DNA from: Hawksworthiomyces lignivorus
Lineage: Eukaryota; Ascomycota; Sordariomycetes; Ophiostomatales; Ophiostomataceae
Direction of reading: 5' to 3'
DNA: 64,000 nucleotides
NCBI GenBank assembly: GCA_002917075.1
Contig: NTMA01000049.1
Location: 226,919-290,918 of the forward strand
The first letter of the stretch is position 1, and each line of letters opens with the position of its first letter. The notes under the pieces were generated by a model, which saw only the letters and a program-made list of their open reading frames with translations, ran no database searches and was not told the origin of the DNA. Position numbers and translations under genes: made by a program. This document shows, in pieces, positions 44,915 through 55,151 of the stretch.

Positions 44915-46006
44915 GGCACAAGAGGAAACAGCGTACTGCCTCGAAAGCACCGGAGAAAATAGACTCACTCTGCCCAGGGCGCGGCGAGCAGCGATAGCTC
45001 TCGGAATTGGTTAATTATGTTCGGATAGCGTCACATGATCCATTACTGTGCACATGCCATCATGATAGACACGATGGGCTATTCTCTTTTTTTGTTCCTT
45101 TTTTGTTCTATGCTAGAGAAGAGAGGAGAAGCAGGGATATTCCGGACTCCAGTGTTTAGCTCTATTATCTTGTAGTATCGGCGCCGAGGTCCCGCCAACT
45201 ACATACCAAGCCTCTGGCCTAGTGAACCAGGGTCGGCTGATTCCTCGGTGACTTAGTTTACAGCGTAATAAAAGGAATGGCACTAGTCTAGCATAAGATA
45301 TAGGTGCCTTCATGTGCTTGTCTGCAAGAGTCGTATATTAAATATTACACCACGAACAATATAGAGACAACTCCGATGCGTCGGCTCTCGTTTTCCTGCC
45401 CTGAATCACTCTTTTGTTCCAGACCCCTACTTCCCTACACATATACCAGAGTGTGCGAAACCATGGCGATGTCAGTTGATTTAAAGAATACCTATCATGT
45501 TATTACTCATAGTATATCAACAATATAAGTCGGTGTTCGCCTTTTTTTTTTGCTATTCTTTTCCTAATTTAACTTCGATGGGTCATACACCTTATCTTTT
45601 GCCTCTAAGTAATTAATTAAAGGCTACTTTGTGGAACTACTTAGGATTTTAAGAGAAGCTTATTAAGAGGAAAATCGGAGATGCCGAGGTTGTTCTCATA
45701 TTACTATTACTATACTATTATCACTATACTTTAAACGTAAATATATATGTTTACTCGACAGATGCCAGACGTCTTTGACGGAGATGCTGACAATTATTTA
45801 AATCAATCTCATAGTAGATCTAAAGGAGCAACGCTTGTTAGCCTACTTTGCCTTGATGCTTGCTGTTATCAATATCTCGCCGATGTCTACTGAACAATGG
45901 CGTGGTGCTTCCTATATAAGAATTTGAATTGGTCCTTGAAAGCCGAAGACGAAGAGGGGAGTACCGTATAGCAGTCTATGGGATACTGCATAGTGGTTCT
46001 CATACG
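44915..46006. promoter_or_regulatory. Thioesterase promoter and 3' spacer of the second ligase
   Basis: About 1.1 kb without a gene. Contains an exact palindrome at 45178-45187 and AT-rich DNA from 45540 to 45760. Confidence 0.5.
45178..45187. promoter_or_regulatory. Palindrome TCGGCGCCGA
   Basis: Exact TCGGYRCCGA, 264 bp upstream of the thioesterase start. Confidence 0.6.
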
Positions 46007-47877
46007 CTATAGATGAGAGCCTAAACTCCGACGAGCCATCTCTTTCAAGGGTAACTTCAGGACTTTGCCAGCTCCATTTCTTGGAAGAGTGTCTATAAAA
46101 TGCACGCCGCCAGTCAACCGCTTGTAGCTAGATAGTCTTGACGCAGCATATTCTATCAAATCTGTCTCGGTGGCATTATTTCCAGGCGAGCGAACGACAT
46201 AGGCACAGGGGCATTCGACTCCACCCATAGTAATGCCAATCACGGCAACCTCAGAGACCCCTTCGTGTTCAAAAAGAACACTTTCCAGCTCTGCTGGAGC
46301 AACCTGAAAGCCCCTGACTTTGATCAGTTCCTAGTCACCGTTAGAGAAGGGATCACCAAGCATTCCGGAGGGGAAGGAGGAGGAGGGAGAAGGACTATGC
46401 GCTCAATGGCAGAATGTTGGGCTGAGCCCTAGACCAGCATCTGACTCACCTTCTTTCGGTCCAGAATAAACCACTTTTTGTCTTCTTCGTTGATGTACAT
46501 GATGTCTCCCGTCTTAAGGAAACCAGCCTCGTCGAAGGCATCCCGCGTAGCAGCTTCATTTCGATAATACCCCTGAAACACAAGCGGGCCACAAACATGG
46601 AGCTCACCGGGAAGGCCGTAGGAAGTGATCTCCCGGCCTTCTTCGTCAATCAGCTTGCCGGTCATGTTTGGCACAAGCATTCCTATACTGCTGGTCCTAT
46701 CATCACCTGGATATAGCACCTTGGCAATAACGCCAGTGAGCTCGGTCATACCGTATGCTCCATTCCAGGGGCAGTTCGGCGGGATTAACTCACGCCATTG
46801 CTTCTGCAACGCTTGGCCGATAGGCGCCGATCCGCATATGCCGTAGCGAAGAGAAGAAAGCTTTTTCTTTTTAACTTCAGTGGGCATGTCCGCGCGCAAC
46901 ACGGCCAACATCATGGCCGGGGCTAGTCCGGTGTCCGTGCATCGGAACCGGTGCACGTTGTCTACAAACCGCACCGCGTCAAACTTGGGGAGCATGTACG
47001 TCGTCCAACAGGCGCGCAATGGCGTGATGTGCGACCAGACTAGAGAGGCCAAGTGGAACATGGGCCATGCCATGAACTGCCGCACCTGGTAGTCGCGGAC
47101 CTCGACGTCATTGATGAGCGTGGCTGCGGCGATAATGTTGTGGTGGGAGATCATGGCTAGCTTCGGGACGCCACTGGTACCACTTGTAGGATATAGACAT
47201 GCTGTTGTATTCTCGGCGGTTTCTATATCATCGAATGCAATCCAATCTTCTGTGCCATGCTGAAGGAGGTTGGCCCATGAACTCGGATCCTGCTCTGTGT
47301 CGGCGAGGGACGTGATGGTAAAGACATTTTTCTCACTGATCCCGCACTCTGCGGCCATGCGACGAGCATTTGCCACTAGCACGGGGGCACAGAAAATGAA
47401 CCTCGAGTCAGAGTCAGCCAGGTGTCGCAGCATCTCGCTGTGCGACAAACCCGGATTCATACCCGTCCACGCCCCTCCACAGGCAACGGCGCCAAAGCAG
47501 ATTACGGGCTGGTAGATCTAGGGGTATGTCAGCTCCTCACCCATATAGCTAGGCTGGCAGCGGGCTACTTACACAATTTGGCGAATATAGGCAAACTATA
47601 TCGCCCGGCATAAAACCCACAACTTTGAGTCCCTTTGCTAGCCTCCTACTAAGGACTTCTACTTGCTTCTTTGACAGATACTCTCGCTCTGGATGTTCGG
47701 CATCTATAAGAACCTACAAAGGCCCATCATGCTATGAGTACCACGAATCGGTCTTACAGTTCCGTTGGTCCAGTTACTGACAGGCTGATTTAGGTCCTGA
47801 GTCGCGTCGGCCGCGAACACGTAGCTGAGGAGGTCCGACGTGGGAATCTGAACCGACGGAATCGGGGAAGGAAACAT
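46007..47877 (-). CDS. Acyl-CoA ligase (AMP-binding), PTS1 SHL
   Basis: Second ANL-superfamily ligase, about 550 aa in five or so exons. The first exon (47877-47758) encodes MFPSPIPSVQIPTSDLLSYV and splices to VLIDAEHPEREYLSKKQVE. Motifs: PGDIVCLYSPNCIYQPVICF, P-loop YPTSGTSGVPKLAMISHHN, AYGMTELTGVI, KTGDIMYINEEDKKWFILDRKK, ELIKVRGFQVAPAELE and GAGKVLKLPLK with the adenylation lysine. The C-terminus reads GSHL; SHL fits the PTS1 consensus. It differs clearly from the first ligase, so the two probably act on different acids. An exact palindrome lies 204 bp upstream. Confidence 0.9.
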
Positions 47878-48489
47878 GGTGGACGTCGAAAGAGCGAGAT
47901 AGCCAATCTCTTTTATTTAGATTCCTGTTTTGGTCTTAGCCTTGGACATATTATAGTTTTTTTTTTTTTTTTTTTTGATATTTCAACCCTTTTGTCCTTC
48001 GTAATGAAGCATACGGCCAAGACAGGTATTATTTGTAATATTTACTTCCATCCGCAACCTCACTATTCCGGCCTCAGCCATCGGCGCCGAGCAACCTATC
48101 TGTATAACGCCAAGCACATAAAAAGGAAAAGAAGAAAAGAAAAAAGAAAAAAAAGGCTGCATTAACCTTTGAAAAAGCGAATCACCTTTTTTCTCCCACC
48201 AAAGTTGATACATATATTGTTTCTTTTTATGGCCTCTTATTTAGTCTCATGACACCAGATCTCTGTATTCTCAGGCTGTAAACGAAGTCCCAATTGAGCA
48301 AGTTATTTTACCAAAGGCAAACCGATATTTGTAGATAAGTGAGTTAAATTACCCACGTTCCGATTTCTAGTTAATCTCTGATAACTCCAGCGTATTTTAT
48401 GAGTGCCTCGGTGCGGTTTTTAAGTGACCCCGAGCCGTAGAGAGCAGCATTCTATAGTGGAGAGAGACATATATCTCGTATCTTGCTAA
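47878..48489. promoter_or_regulatory. Promoter of the second ligase
   Basis: Holds a T run (about 47957-47976), an exact palindrome at 48081-48090 and a purine-rich tract at 48121-48155. No gene. Confidence 0.5.
48081..48090. promoter_or_regulatory. Palindrome TCGGCGCCGA
   Basis: Exact TCGGYRCCGA, 204 bp upstream of the ligase start at 47877. Confidence 0.6.
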
Positions 48490-49548
48490 TCATTCAACTT
48501 TAAAGTCCTTGAGAAAAGCCCAGTATAACTTCTTTTTGAAGCCATTCTTCTCGTCTTTCCAGTCGTCTATCACACCCGGATAGAGATCAAGAACATCGCC
48601 GGCGTCGGCATCGTGAGCGGTTAGCACAAGCACATTGTCACTCCCGTCAAGTTCTCTAAGCTTCTGCTGGCTTCTCATAGCCTCATGGACAGCTTCTGAG
48701 TTCTGTGGATTGACGAGTTCGTAGAACGGCTCGGTGCGAGATTTCTTAGGGTGGATTTGTAGAAAGAGAGCACCAGGACAGGGTGTCCGCCGCGGATACT
48801 GCTGGCTGCTGACGAGCGGGTTTGGATCGATCAGATCCGGAAGCGGACAGTACTCACTCGGGCGAAACTCTCCGCCATGGTGGCAGCAGTCCGCGGCTAG
48901 TACTACAAAGGTTGTCGGAGTCGTTCGAGCAAGACCCATGATGTGACCGATCGTGTGGCCAGGACAGTTAAGGAGGTAGAAAGATCCATCTCCAAAATAG
49001 TCGTAAGCGTCGTATTGCCCTATCTTCAAGTTCACGCTCTGGAAGTCGATCTCGCGCAGCTCTCGGCCGGCATAATCACTTTCAAGGATCCACGAGTCCT
49101 CGCGAGCGGGGTAGCCTGGCAGAAATTCCTCCTTGAAGCCAGGGCCAACCACAAGCGCGGTTGATGGTGGGAATTTGGACGGGTCTCCAGTGTGGTCAAA
49201 ATGGTGATGCGACCAGATAATTGTGGATATTTGAGATATCTCGTCGCCCAGGATGTCTGCGACATTTCTCTTGGACTCGATGGTCATGTGTCCGGCAAAC
49301 TCTCGCGTTCTTGGAGACAGGTTCTCTGGGTCTTTTCGGATGCCCAGGTCGAAGAGAACCTTCTCGCCCGTCTTTCTATGGGTGAGCAAGAAGGAGAAAC
49401 AAGGGCAGTTGAATTCGTCATGGTCATCAATGTGCGGCTGGACGACCATCCCTGTCTTGGCAATGATTTTTGACGTGGAGTCTATGACGGATACCGAAAC
49501 CGTGGATGACGACTCCGGAAACCTGACGGCTGGCGTAAAAACAGTCAT
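48490..49548 (-). CDS. Metallo-beta-lactamase fold hydrolase (lactonase-like)
   Basis: Single-exon gene, 352 aa from the ATG at 49548. The zinc-binding signature HHHFDHTGD (HxHxDH) is intact, followed by CPGHTIGHI (second histidine), VLAADCCHHGGEFRP (bridging Asp and additional His) and LTAHDAD (last His). This spacing and the preceding FLLTHRKTGEKVLFDLG are typical of the AttM/N-acyl-homoserine-lactone lactonase branch. In a cluster with a Baeyer-Villiger enzyme, hydrolysis of a lactone is a reasonable guess, but substrate is unproven. No PTS1 (ends DFKVE). It is divergent from the SDR gene with two palindromes between. Confidence 0.88.
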   Translation of the reverse strand: MTVFTPAVRFPESSSTVSVSVIDSTSKIIAKTGMVVQPHIDDHDEFNCPCFSFLLTHRKTGEKVLFDLGIRKDPENLSPRTREFAGHMTIESKRNVADILGDEISQISTIIWSHHHFDHTGDPSKFPPSTALVVGPGFKEEFLPGYPAREDSWILESDYAGRELREIDFQSVNLKIGQYDAYDYFGDGSFYLLNCPGHTIGHIMGLARTTPTTFVVLAADCCHHGGEFRPSEYCPLPDLIDPNPLVSSQQYPRRTPCPGALFLQIHPKKSRTEPFYELVNPQNSEAVHEAMRSQQKLRELDGSDNVLVLTAHDADAGDVLDLYPGVIDDWKDEKNGFKKKLYWAFLKDFKVE

Positions 49549-49763
49549 GGCTATGGATAGCGAAGACACGTAAAGGCAAAAGAGAGCCAAGTGCAACTAG
49601 ACGTGGTCTTTGGTTTCTCTCAATTATTCGACTGTCGCTGATTTGTCTTCGGTCGATAAAGGATTTTGCCGGAGGCGTGACTCTAAATAACTGTCTCTTA
49701 ACGTTGCGATATTCGGCAATCCGAAAATGATCTTCACTTCTTCGCCACTACCTTTGATTTACT

Positions 49764-49773
49764 CCGGCACCGA
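49764..49773. promoter_or_regulatory. CGG-N2-CCG palindrome (CCGGCACCGA)
   Basis: One mismatch to TCGGYRCCGA; 216 bp from the MBL start. Confidence 0.5.
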
Positions 49774-49809
49774 ACGAAACCCATGTGAAAATCCAGACAA
49801 ACGTGCCAC

Positions 49810-49819
49810 TCGGTGCCGA
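49810..49819. promoter_or_regulatory. Palindrome TCGGTGCCGA
   Basis: Exact TCGGYRCCGA; 186 bp from the SDR start and 262 bp from the MBL start. Confidence 0.6.
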
Positions 49820-50004
49820 AGCGTTCATTATTTTTCTTTTCTTGTACCTGCACACGTTTCTATTCTCTCTTAACGACACTCGAGTCGCACATAAGTACCT
49901 AGAGGGTTATGCGCGATCCTTTCATACTGCAGCCATTCTCATCCACTCTTCCACTCTAGAATTGATTAAACAAACTTTATACATTCATAGTTCTTGCCTT
50001 CGTT

Positions 50005-51346
50005 ATGAGTTATTCAGCCTACAAACCCGGTGTAATCGACTGCACTACTGTAGTTGATACCCGGCGACTTCGAGGAAAGAGTGTGGTTGTAACTGGAGGT
50101 ATATGGTAGCCTCTATAGTTGATCTTTTAAGCACGGTCTTGTTGGCTAATTAGTGACCTAGGTGCCAAAGGAATGGGTGAAGAAGGCGTGCGTGCCTTTG
50201 TCGCAGCTGGGTAGGATGCCTACGCTTCTGCGTTGCTAGTCGGATTATACATTGACGAGTTGCAGGGCGTATGTCACCTTCGGCGATCTAGACAAGGAGA
50301 ATGGTGAGAAACTAGAGAAAGAGCTGAAACCGTACGTGTCGTAACTCTGTCGCGCTCTGTGCTACCCTTATACGCATCCTTTACTCTCGTCAGGCAGTGT
50401 GGGCGGCTTACCACCCCAACAGGAATGTGACGTTTCTCACTTGTGATGTCACCGTGTGGGAACAGCAATTGGCATTGTTCAAAGCTGCTCTGGCACACTC
50501 ACCCCAAAAATCAATCGATGTCGTCGTCGCAAATGCCGGGATCAGTGGCCCTGACGAAGCCTTTGCCATTGATGGTATGAGAGGTTGACATATTGCGAAA
50601 GCTTTGGCGTGATCCGCATTAGTGCTAATCTCCAGTCTCTCCCTCAAAAGACACTAACGAGCCGACCAAGCCAATACTGAACATTCTACAAATTAATTTA
50701 ATTGGAGTTATTTATACCTTGAAACTGGCTCGGCACTACTTCTCGAGGCAGTTTGCCGATAATTCCCACGACCGTTGCTTCATCTTGAACTCGAGTTTGG
50801 TCGGGTTTTTAGACGTGCCGGGAACACCTCAATATATGGCGTCAAAGTGGGGATGCCGGGCACTGATGAGGTGTATTCGCAGGACCACCGTGGTTGACGG
50901 CGTTCGTATCAACCTAACAGGACCATGGTGAGCACCCTGCTCAAGTACCGACCAAATCTCGTACGTATTCGTTGAGACAATGCTTACGTGTGGTTGGATA
51001 GGTACGTGGCCACAACCATTCTAAGCCCGACGGTACAGGAGTACTGCCGAAGCAAGGGCATCGTCTTTGCAGAGGCTGCGGATGCGGCTAATGCCTGGGT
51101 CAAGATTGCCTCGGACCCCTCGATTAACGGTGTGTATATCTCCCTTCTTTGTAGAAAGTCTGGCACATGGCTTATGCACGGCGTGAATCAGGACGCTCTT
51201 TTGCTATCGTTCCCCGCAACATTGCCCCAATGGGATATTTTGACATCGGTAAGGACGATTATAGCGAAGGAGAAGTTCTGAATGATCTCCAAGAGATTTT
51301 GCTCCGAACATCCCACCGGCTGGAGGTCAAGGCCGAAGATCAGTAG
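50005..51346 (+). CDS. Short-chain dehydrogenase/reductase
   Basis: NAD(P)-dependent oxidoreductase of the classical SDR family, about 310 aa in six or seven short exons. The cofactor motif VVVTGGAKGMGEEGVRAF is assembled over the first splice. AYVTFGDLDKENGEKL ends beta-2 with an acidic residue, favouring NAD over NADP. VVVANAGISGP (NAG), the catalytic serine in ILNSSLVG and the active site YMASKWG (YxxxK) are all present. The last exons read RSLAIVPRNIAPMG, then a tail ending KAEDQ. No PTS1. A likely role is oxidation of a secondary alcohol or hydroxy acid after ester cleavage. Some splice positions were chosen by protein similarity. Confidence 0.85.
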
Positions 51347-52300
51347 TAGACGCATTTCCAAGGAACGCATTGCTGGTCACTTCTCTATCAGTTCCAAATT
51401 CAGTCAAAATAGTTTCTTAAAATTGCCCTAGAAGATTAACGGCACTATTGTAATGTTGCAACGAGAGTAATTGAACAGTTGCAACTATTAATGTAAGGTT
51501 TTACAATAAAATGATCACTTTAGGTCACTTTCATCGGTGAAAATATCGTAGTGCTTTATTGCCCATTTATAAGAGAACGGCGTCACGGCAAGTTCGTCAT
51601 CAAATTCGCAGTACATTAAAAGTTCAATCTCGTTCTGAGCGACTTCCTTCCTGCTTTCTGTCGTTGCTAGATGCACGTTGCAAACCTAACCTAGTTCCTA
51701 CTAAGGCAAACACTGGAGTGCCTCTTTGGTAGGATATTAGACATATGGCAAAGACTCCCTAGTCAATCTGTCACTGGAATTGAGTCGATTCCTGTTTGTA
51801 TCTTCAATTAAACAGCTGGGAATAGTATAGTTGCCTATTATTTAGTTAATTATGCAGTTCAAACTAAAGGAAAGAGAGGAAAGGAATTAGTCATAGGCAA
51901 AAAAAGAAGGGGTGGGAGGAGGGAGACGATTTCACTTTTGCAATGGTCGAGATATTGTTGCTCGTCGCACTGGCCCCTTTTCTACGCGATTAGTAGTCAA
52001 TCCAGACCAGTGTTCGAGGATGCCACCAGAAACAAGGAGCGCCAAATCGAACACTCAATCAGCAGGATAGGTGGTGCACTGATCGCATATATGGTCGCTT
52101 TGTAGATCTTGTCGTATGTCTCAACAGACATCTATACAACGCGCATTCTAAACGACACGATGCCGGTACCGTCGACTTTCAGGTCTCCGGCAATTTTAGA
52201 CATCTTTTTATCATATTCTTAATCTACCAGTTGCTAGTGGCATCAACTTAACAGACCTTGACATTAATGTCGGGATGTTCGGTGCTATGGTCGCCCGAGC

Positions 52301-52325
52301 GGGGGGGGGGGGGGGGGGGGGGGGG
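52301..52325 (+). repeat. Poly-G tract
   Basis: 25 consecutive G, preceded by GCCCGAGC. Length probably approximate. Confidence 0.8.
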
Positions 52326-52564
52326 ATCATAGGTACAAACCACACTAGTAATCAGCACGACTCCAGGCAGTGTAAATGCCACAGCATTTCCCTTTCATGG
52401 GAGGATTTCGGCAGGCGTATGACAGCCCTTCTGCTTAGTTTCTGTACCGCACTAAGTGGCTTCTTGTTCTCGGAGATATTACACCTCTCTTTGTATAGTG
52501 GACCGGTAGCCCATCTTAGATGAGAGAAGATATGGTATTGGAGAGCCCTCAATACTGCTCGGCA

Positions 52565-52574
52565 TCGGTGCCGA
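52565..52574. promoter_or_regulatory. Orphan palindrome TCGGTGCCGA
   Basis: Exact TCGGYRCCGA not followed by an intact gene on either side. Confidence 0.5.
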
Positions 52575-53320
52575 TACTTCTAGGAAGGGCCACATGTACG
52601 CTTAGTATTACTCTTTCGAGCCAACCGATGTCACCTCTTCGATAACCGTAAAGTGCATTGTACCTGATGGCTGTTATGTCCCTCACTATAAAGAACTTCG
52701 AGAAAGGAGCATTGAGACGCACTTTCTCAGCAGCTCCGAGTTTGCTAAGATTTGGATGCTCTCGAGTAAGTGACACAAAAACGCAATGGAATTGACGCTT
52801 TGCAATTAGAAATTAGCAATTAGCAAGCGATCTTAGACATATGAAATATATCAGCAGGCACGAACCAAGCAGTTTCTAGTTAGACCGGACTGACTATGCC
52901 TTCAACAAAAGTCAGATGGACGCCCTCCCGGACACCACCGCAGGACTAAACCTAAAGTGGCTAAGAATACTATGAGAATAAGTAAAAAGTGTAGCATACG
53001 TGTATAGAACTTCATTATGAAAAAGCCCCTATAAATCGCACCCTACGTATGGTCTCAAAGGCACATACGATTACACACTCTGATATGGGAAAGTCTAAAT
53101 ACGGGAGTAGATAAATGTTGGTGAGGAGGACCAGTCGCATCTTTTTATTGACTGGCGAATACTGAATCTTATTGCGGTCTTCTATAGAGTACAGAGGAGA
53201 AATATAAGAGCCTCTAGCTATATAATGTTTAAGGTAGTGATATGGCCGAGGCGGTTGTATCTAAGAGTGAGCTTTCGAATTTTCCTGCATTGGCTCCCTC
53301 TATTCTATTCTCCTTGAGGC

Positions 53321-55151
53321 TTATTCGTGAGCAACCTTGTAAGGGTACTTCTTCAACAAGAAATGGGAAGCGAACGAAATAGCCGCACCCACTGCGAACA
53401 GCGCAGTGCAGGTGCCGAAACCCTTATAATAGTTAGGGGCTTCCGATGCCGGGAATAACGCTGAACCGTAGACCTGCGCCAGCTGGGAGAGACCGTTCAC
53501 GATACCTAGACTCACCGCCCTCATCTCTGGATCAACCTCAGCTAAAACAGTAGAAGCATATGATAGGGCAACGGGACTACCTGCCCAAATGGCCGAATTG
53601 ATAAAACAGAGAAAGACATATCGTGGCACGTAGGCAAGAACACCTGTAGCAAGGGCACACATGATCGCCCCCCCTAGCAAGATACTAGCAGTAATCAATG
53701 CTCGTATGTTTGGGTAGATGTCGGAAACGATTGACAACGGTATTGCGAGCGCGAAAGCAACACAGTATAGAGGTGCTGTCATAAACCTAGTAGTCCGTTT
53801 CAGTCAGTCTCGCCAAAAATCGTATATTGTTCCAAAACTTGTCGATAAAAAGCAACTAGTCTATACTCACTGTGCAGTGGTCGAGGTGTATCCGAGGCCT
53901 TGTATAAGATATGGGTAGAAATATGCAAGCGCGGAGCAGCCCACGAACTGCATATACGGCACCGCAAGAAAGTAGATCCTCCAATTCAAAACAGATTTAC
54001 AGAAGGCTGTCCATTGGCTTATGTCTTTGCCTTCATGGCCTTTCGCCGATGTGATGGAGTCTTTCAGGAGTCGTTCCACGGCCATAGATCTCTGCTCGGG
54101 AGTGAGTCTCTTAGATGTTGCCGGATAGTCGAGGAGACCGAAGGGTGCCACGACTGCTATGGAGACAGTTAGGACACCTTCAATAATGAACAGCCAGCGC
54201 CAGCCGGCAATTCCTCTAGCACCGTCAAGATTTCGGCTAATGGCCCCAGCAAGAACACTACCGAAAGCGCCAGAGAGAATGCAGGCGCTCAAGAATAATG
54301 TAAACCGCTTTGACCTGTTCGTACAAATCAGAACAAAATATACAGCCATCAGCGTAGTAGCTATGCGATAGACCATGACCTACTGTTCTTCTTTCTTATA
54401 CCAGCAACTAATGAGATAAAACACGCCTGGCTATGGCATAAATTAGCTTCAGTCACTCAGGGTCTTAGTTAGAAACCGCGGGGAGGTAGGCATTGCTCAT
54501 GTACCGCAAATCCTGCTTCACAAACTCCCAAAAGGAATCGTATAGCCAATAGCTGACCCTTAGACTGAACGGCACCTAGACAGGCTGCACAAGTCCCCCA
54601 CAGAAACAAAATTGTGGGAATGTAGATCGACGGGCGAAGACGAGAGATGAGCATACTGCGGCCTGTTAGCGGGGGGCCATGCTCTCCTCTTTTTATTTTC
54701 CTGTAAGACGAAAGGCCAGGTAGTCGTAGACCACTTACTTTGACGGTGTGCTTGTAATAACGTAACCGACTAAAAAGATGACAACCGCATGATAGTAGTC
54801 ATTGTCGCTCAATTTGAGCGCCTTATTCATGCCAGCTACGTTCGCATTACCAAGGTTAGACCGGTCCTGATGATATTAGCATCCACCTGATTTCAAGCAT
54901 TAGTAGGAGCTTAACTGATGGTCACGCACAAGATAGCTTAGAACCATGAGTACCCAGAGAGTAGGCATTAAGTAGAGGTCAATCTTCCACAAAAGCCGTC
55001 TCTCTGTGACTTTCCTGGCCTTATCATCCAGATCTGTATTCTCCAACTCCTGATTTTTCTCAAGATCTTGGCTTTTCATCTCAGCCTCTAGTTTGTCATT
55101 CCCTTCAACATGTTCCTGAAGAACGGAGTCTTTGTTGTCAAGCTGGGCCAT
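53321..55151 (-). CDS. MFS transporter, anion:cation symporter (Dal5/TNA1) type
   Basis: Twelve-helix importer, about 500 aa in seven or so exons. A charged N-terminus MAQLDNKDSVLQEHVEG leads to RRLLWKIDLYLMPTLWVLMVLSYL, the family entry signature. Later blocks: SRLRPSIYIPTILFLWG, LLAIRFLLGVCEAGFA, which splices over an intron to PGVFYLISCWYKKEEQ and again to SKRFTLFLSACILSGAFG, then WRIYFLAVPYMQFVG and the final helices ending PYKVAHE. Splicing is needed to recover the helix-5 PG motif; without it a false stop appears at about 54469. An exact palindrome lies 209 bp upstream, so I place it in the cluster as the likely substrate or intermediate importer. Confidence 0.88.

Larger units (their letters stand above)
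49549..50004. promoter_or_regulatory. Shared divergent promoter, MBL hydrolase / SDR
   Basis: 456-bp head-to-head region with two CGG-N2-CCG palindromes 46 bp apart, the only paired sites in the cluster. Confidence 0.6.
51347..53320. other. 2-kb region with an orphan palindrome and a possible gene relic
   Basis: No intact gene. On the minus strand around 52240-51990 short in-frame pieces separated by stops (for example KIAGDLKVDGTGIVSFRMRV, then VETYDKIYKATIYAIS) look protein-like, but I do not recognise them. A run of 25 G lies at 52301-52325. The exact cluster palindrome at 52565-52574 would be well placed for a minus-strand gene starting near 52350. A decayed cluster member is possible. 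Confidence 0.4.

Noticed and set aside
49785..50057. 90-codon plus-strand frame overlapping the SDR start
   Set aside because: Lies in the divergent promoter and is in a different frame from the SDR exon.
54469..54530. Apparent stop in the cluster MFS gene
   Set aside because: It falls inside an intron; splicing restores GFA-PGVFYLISCWYKKEEQ, so the gene is intact.
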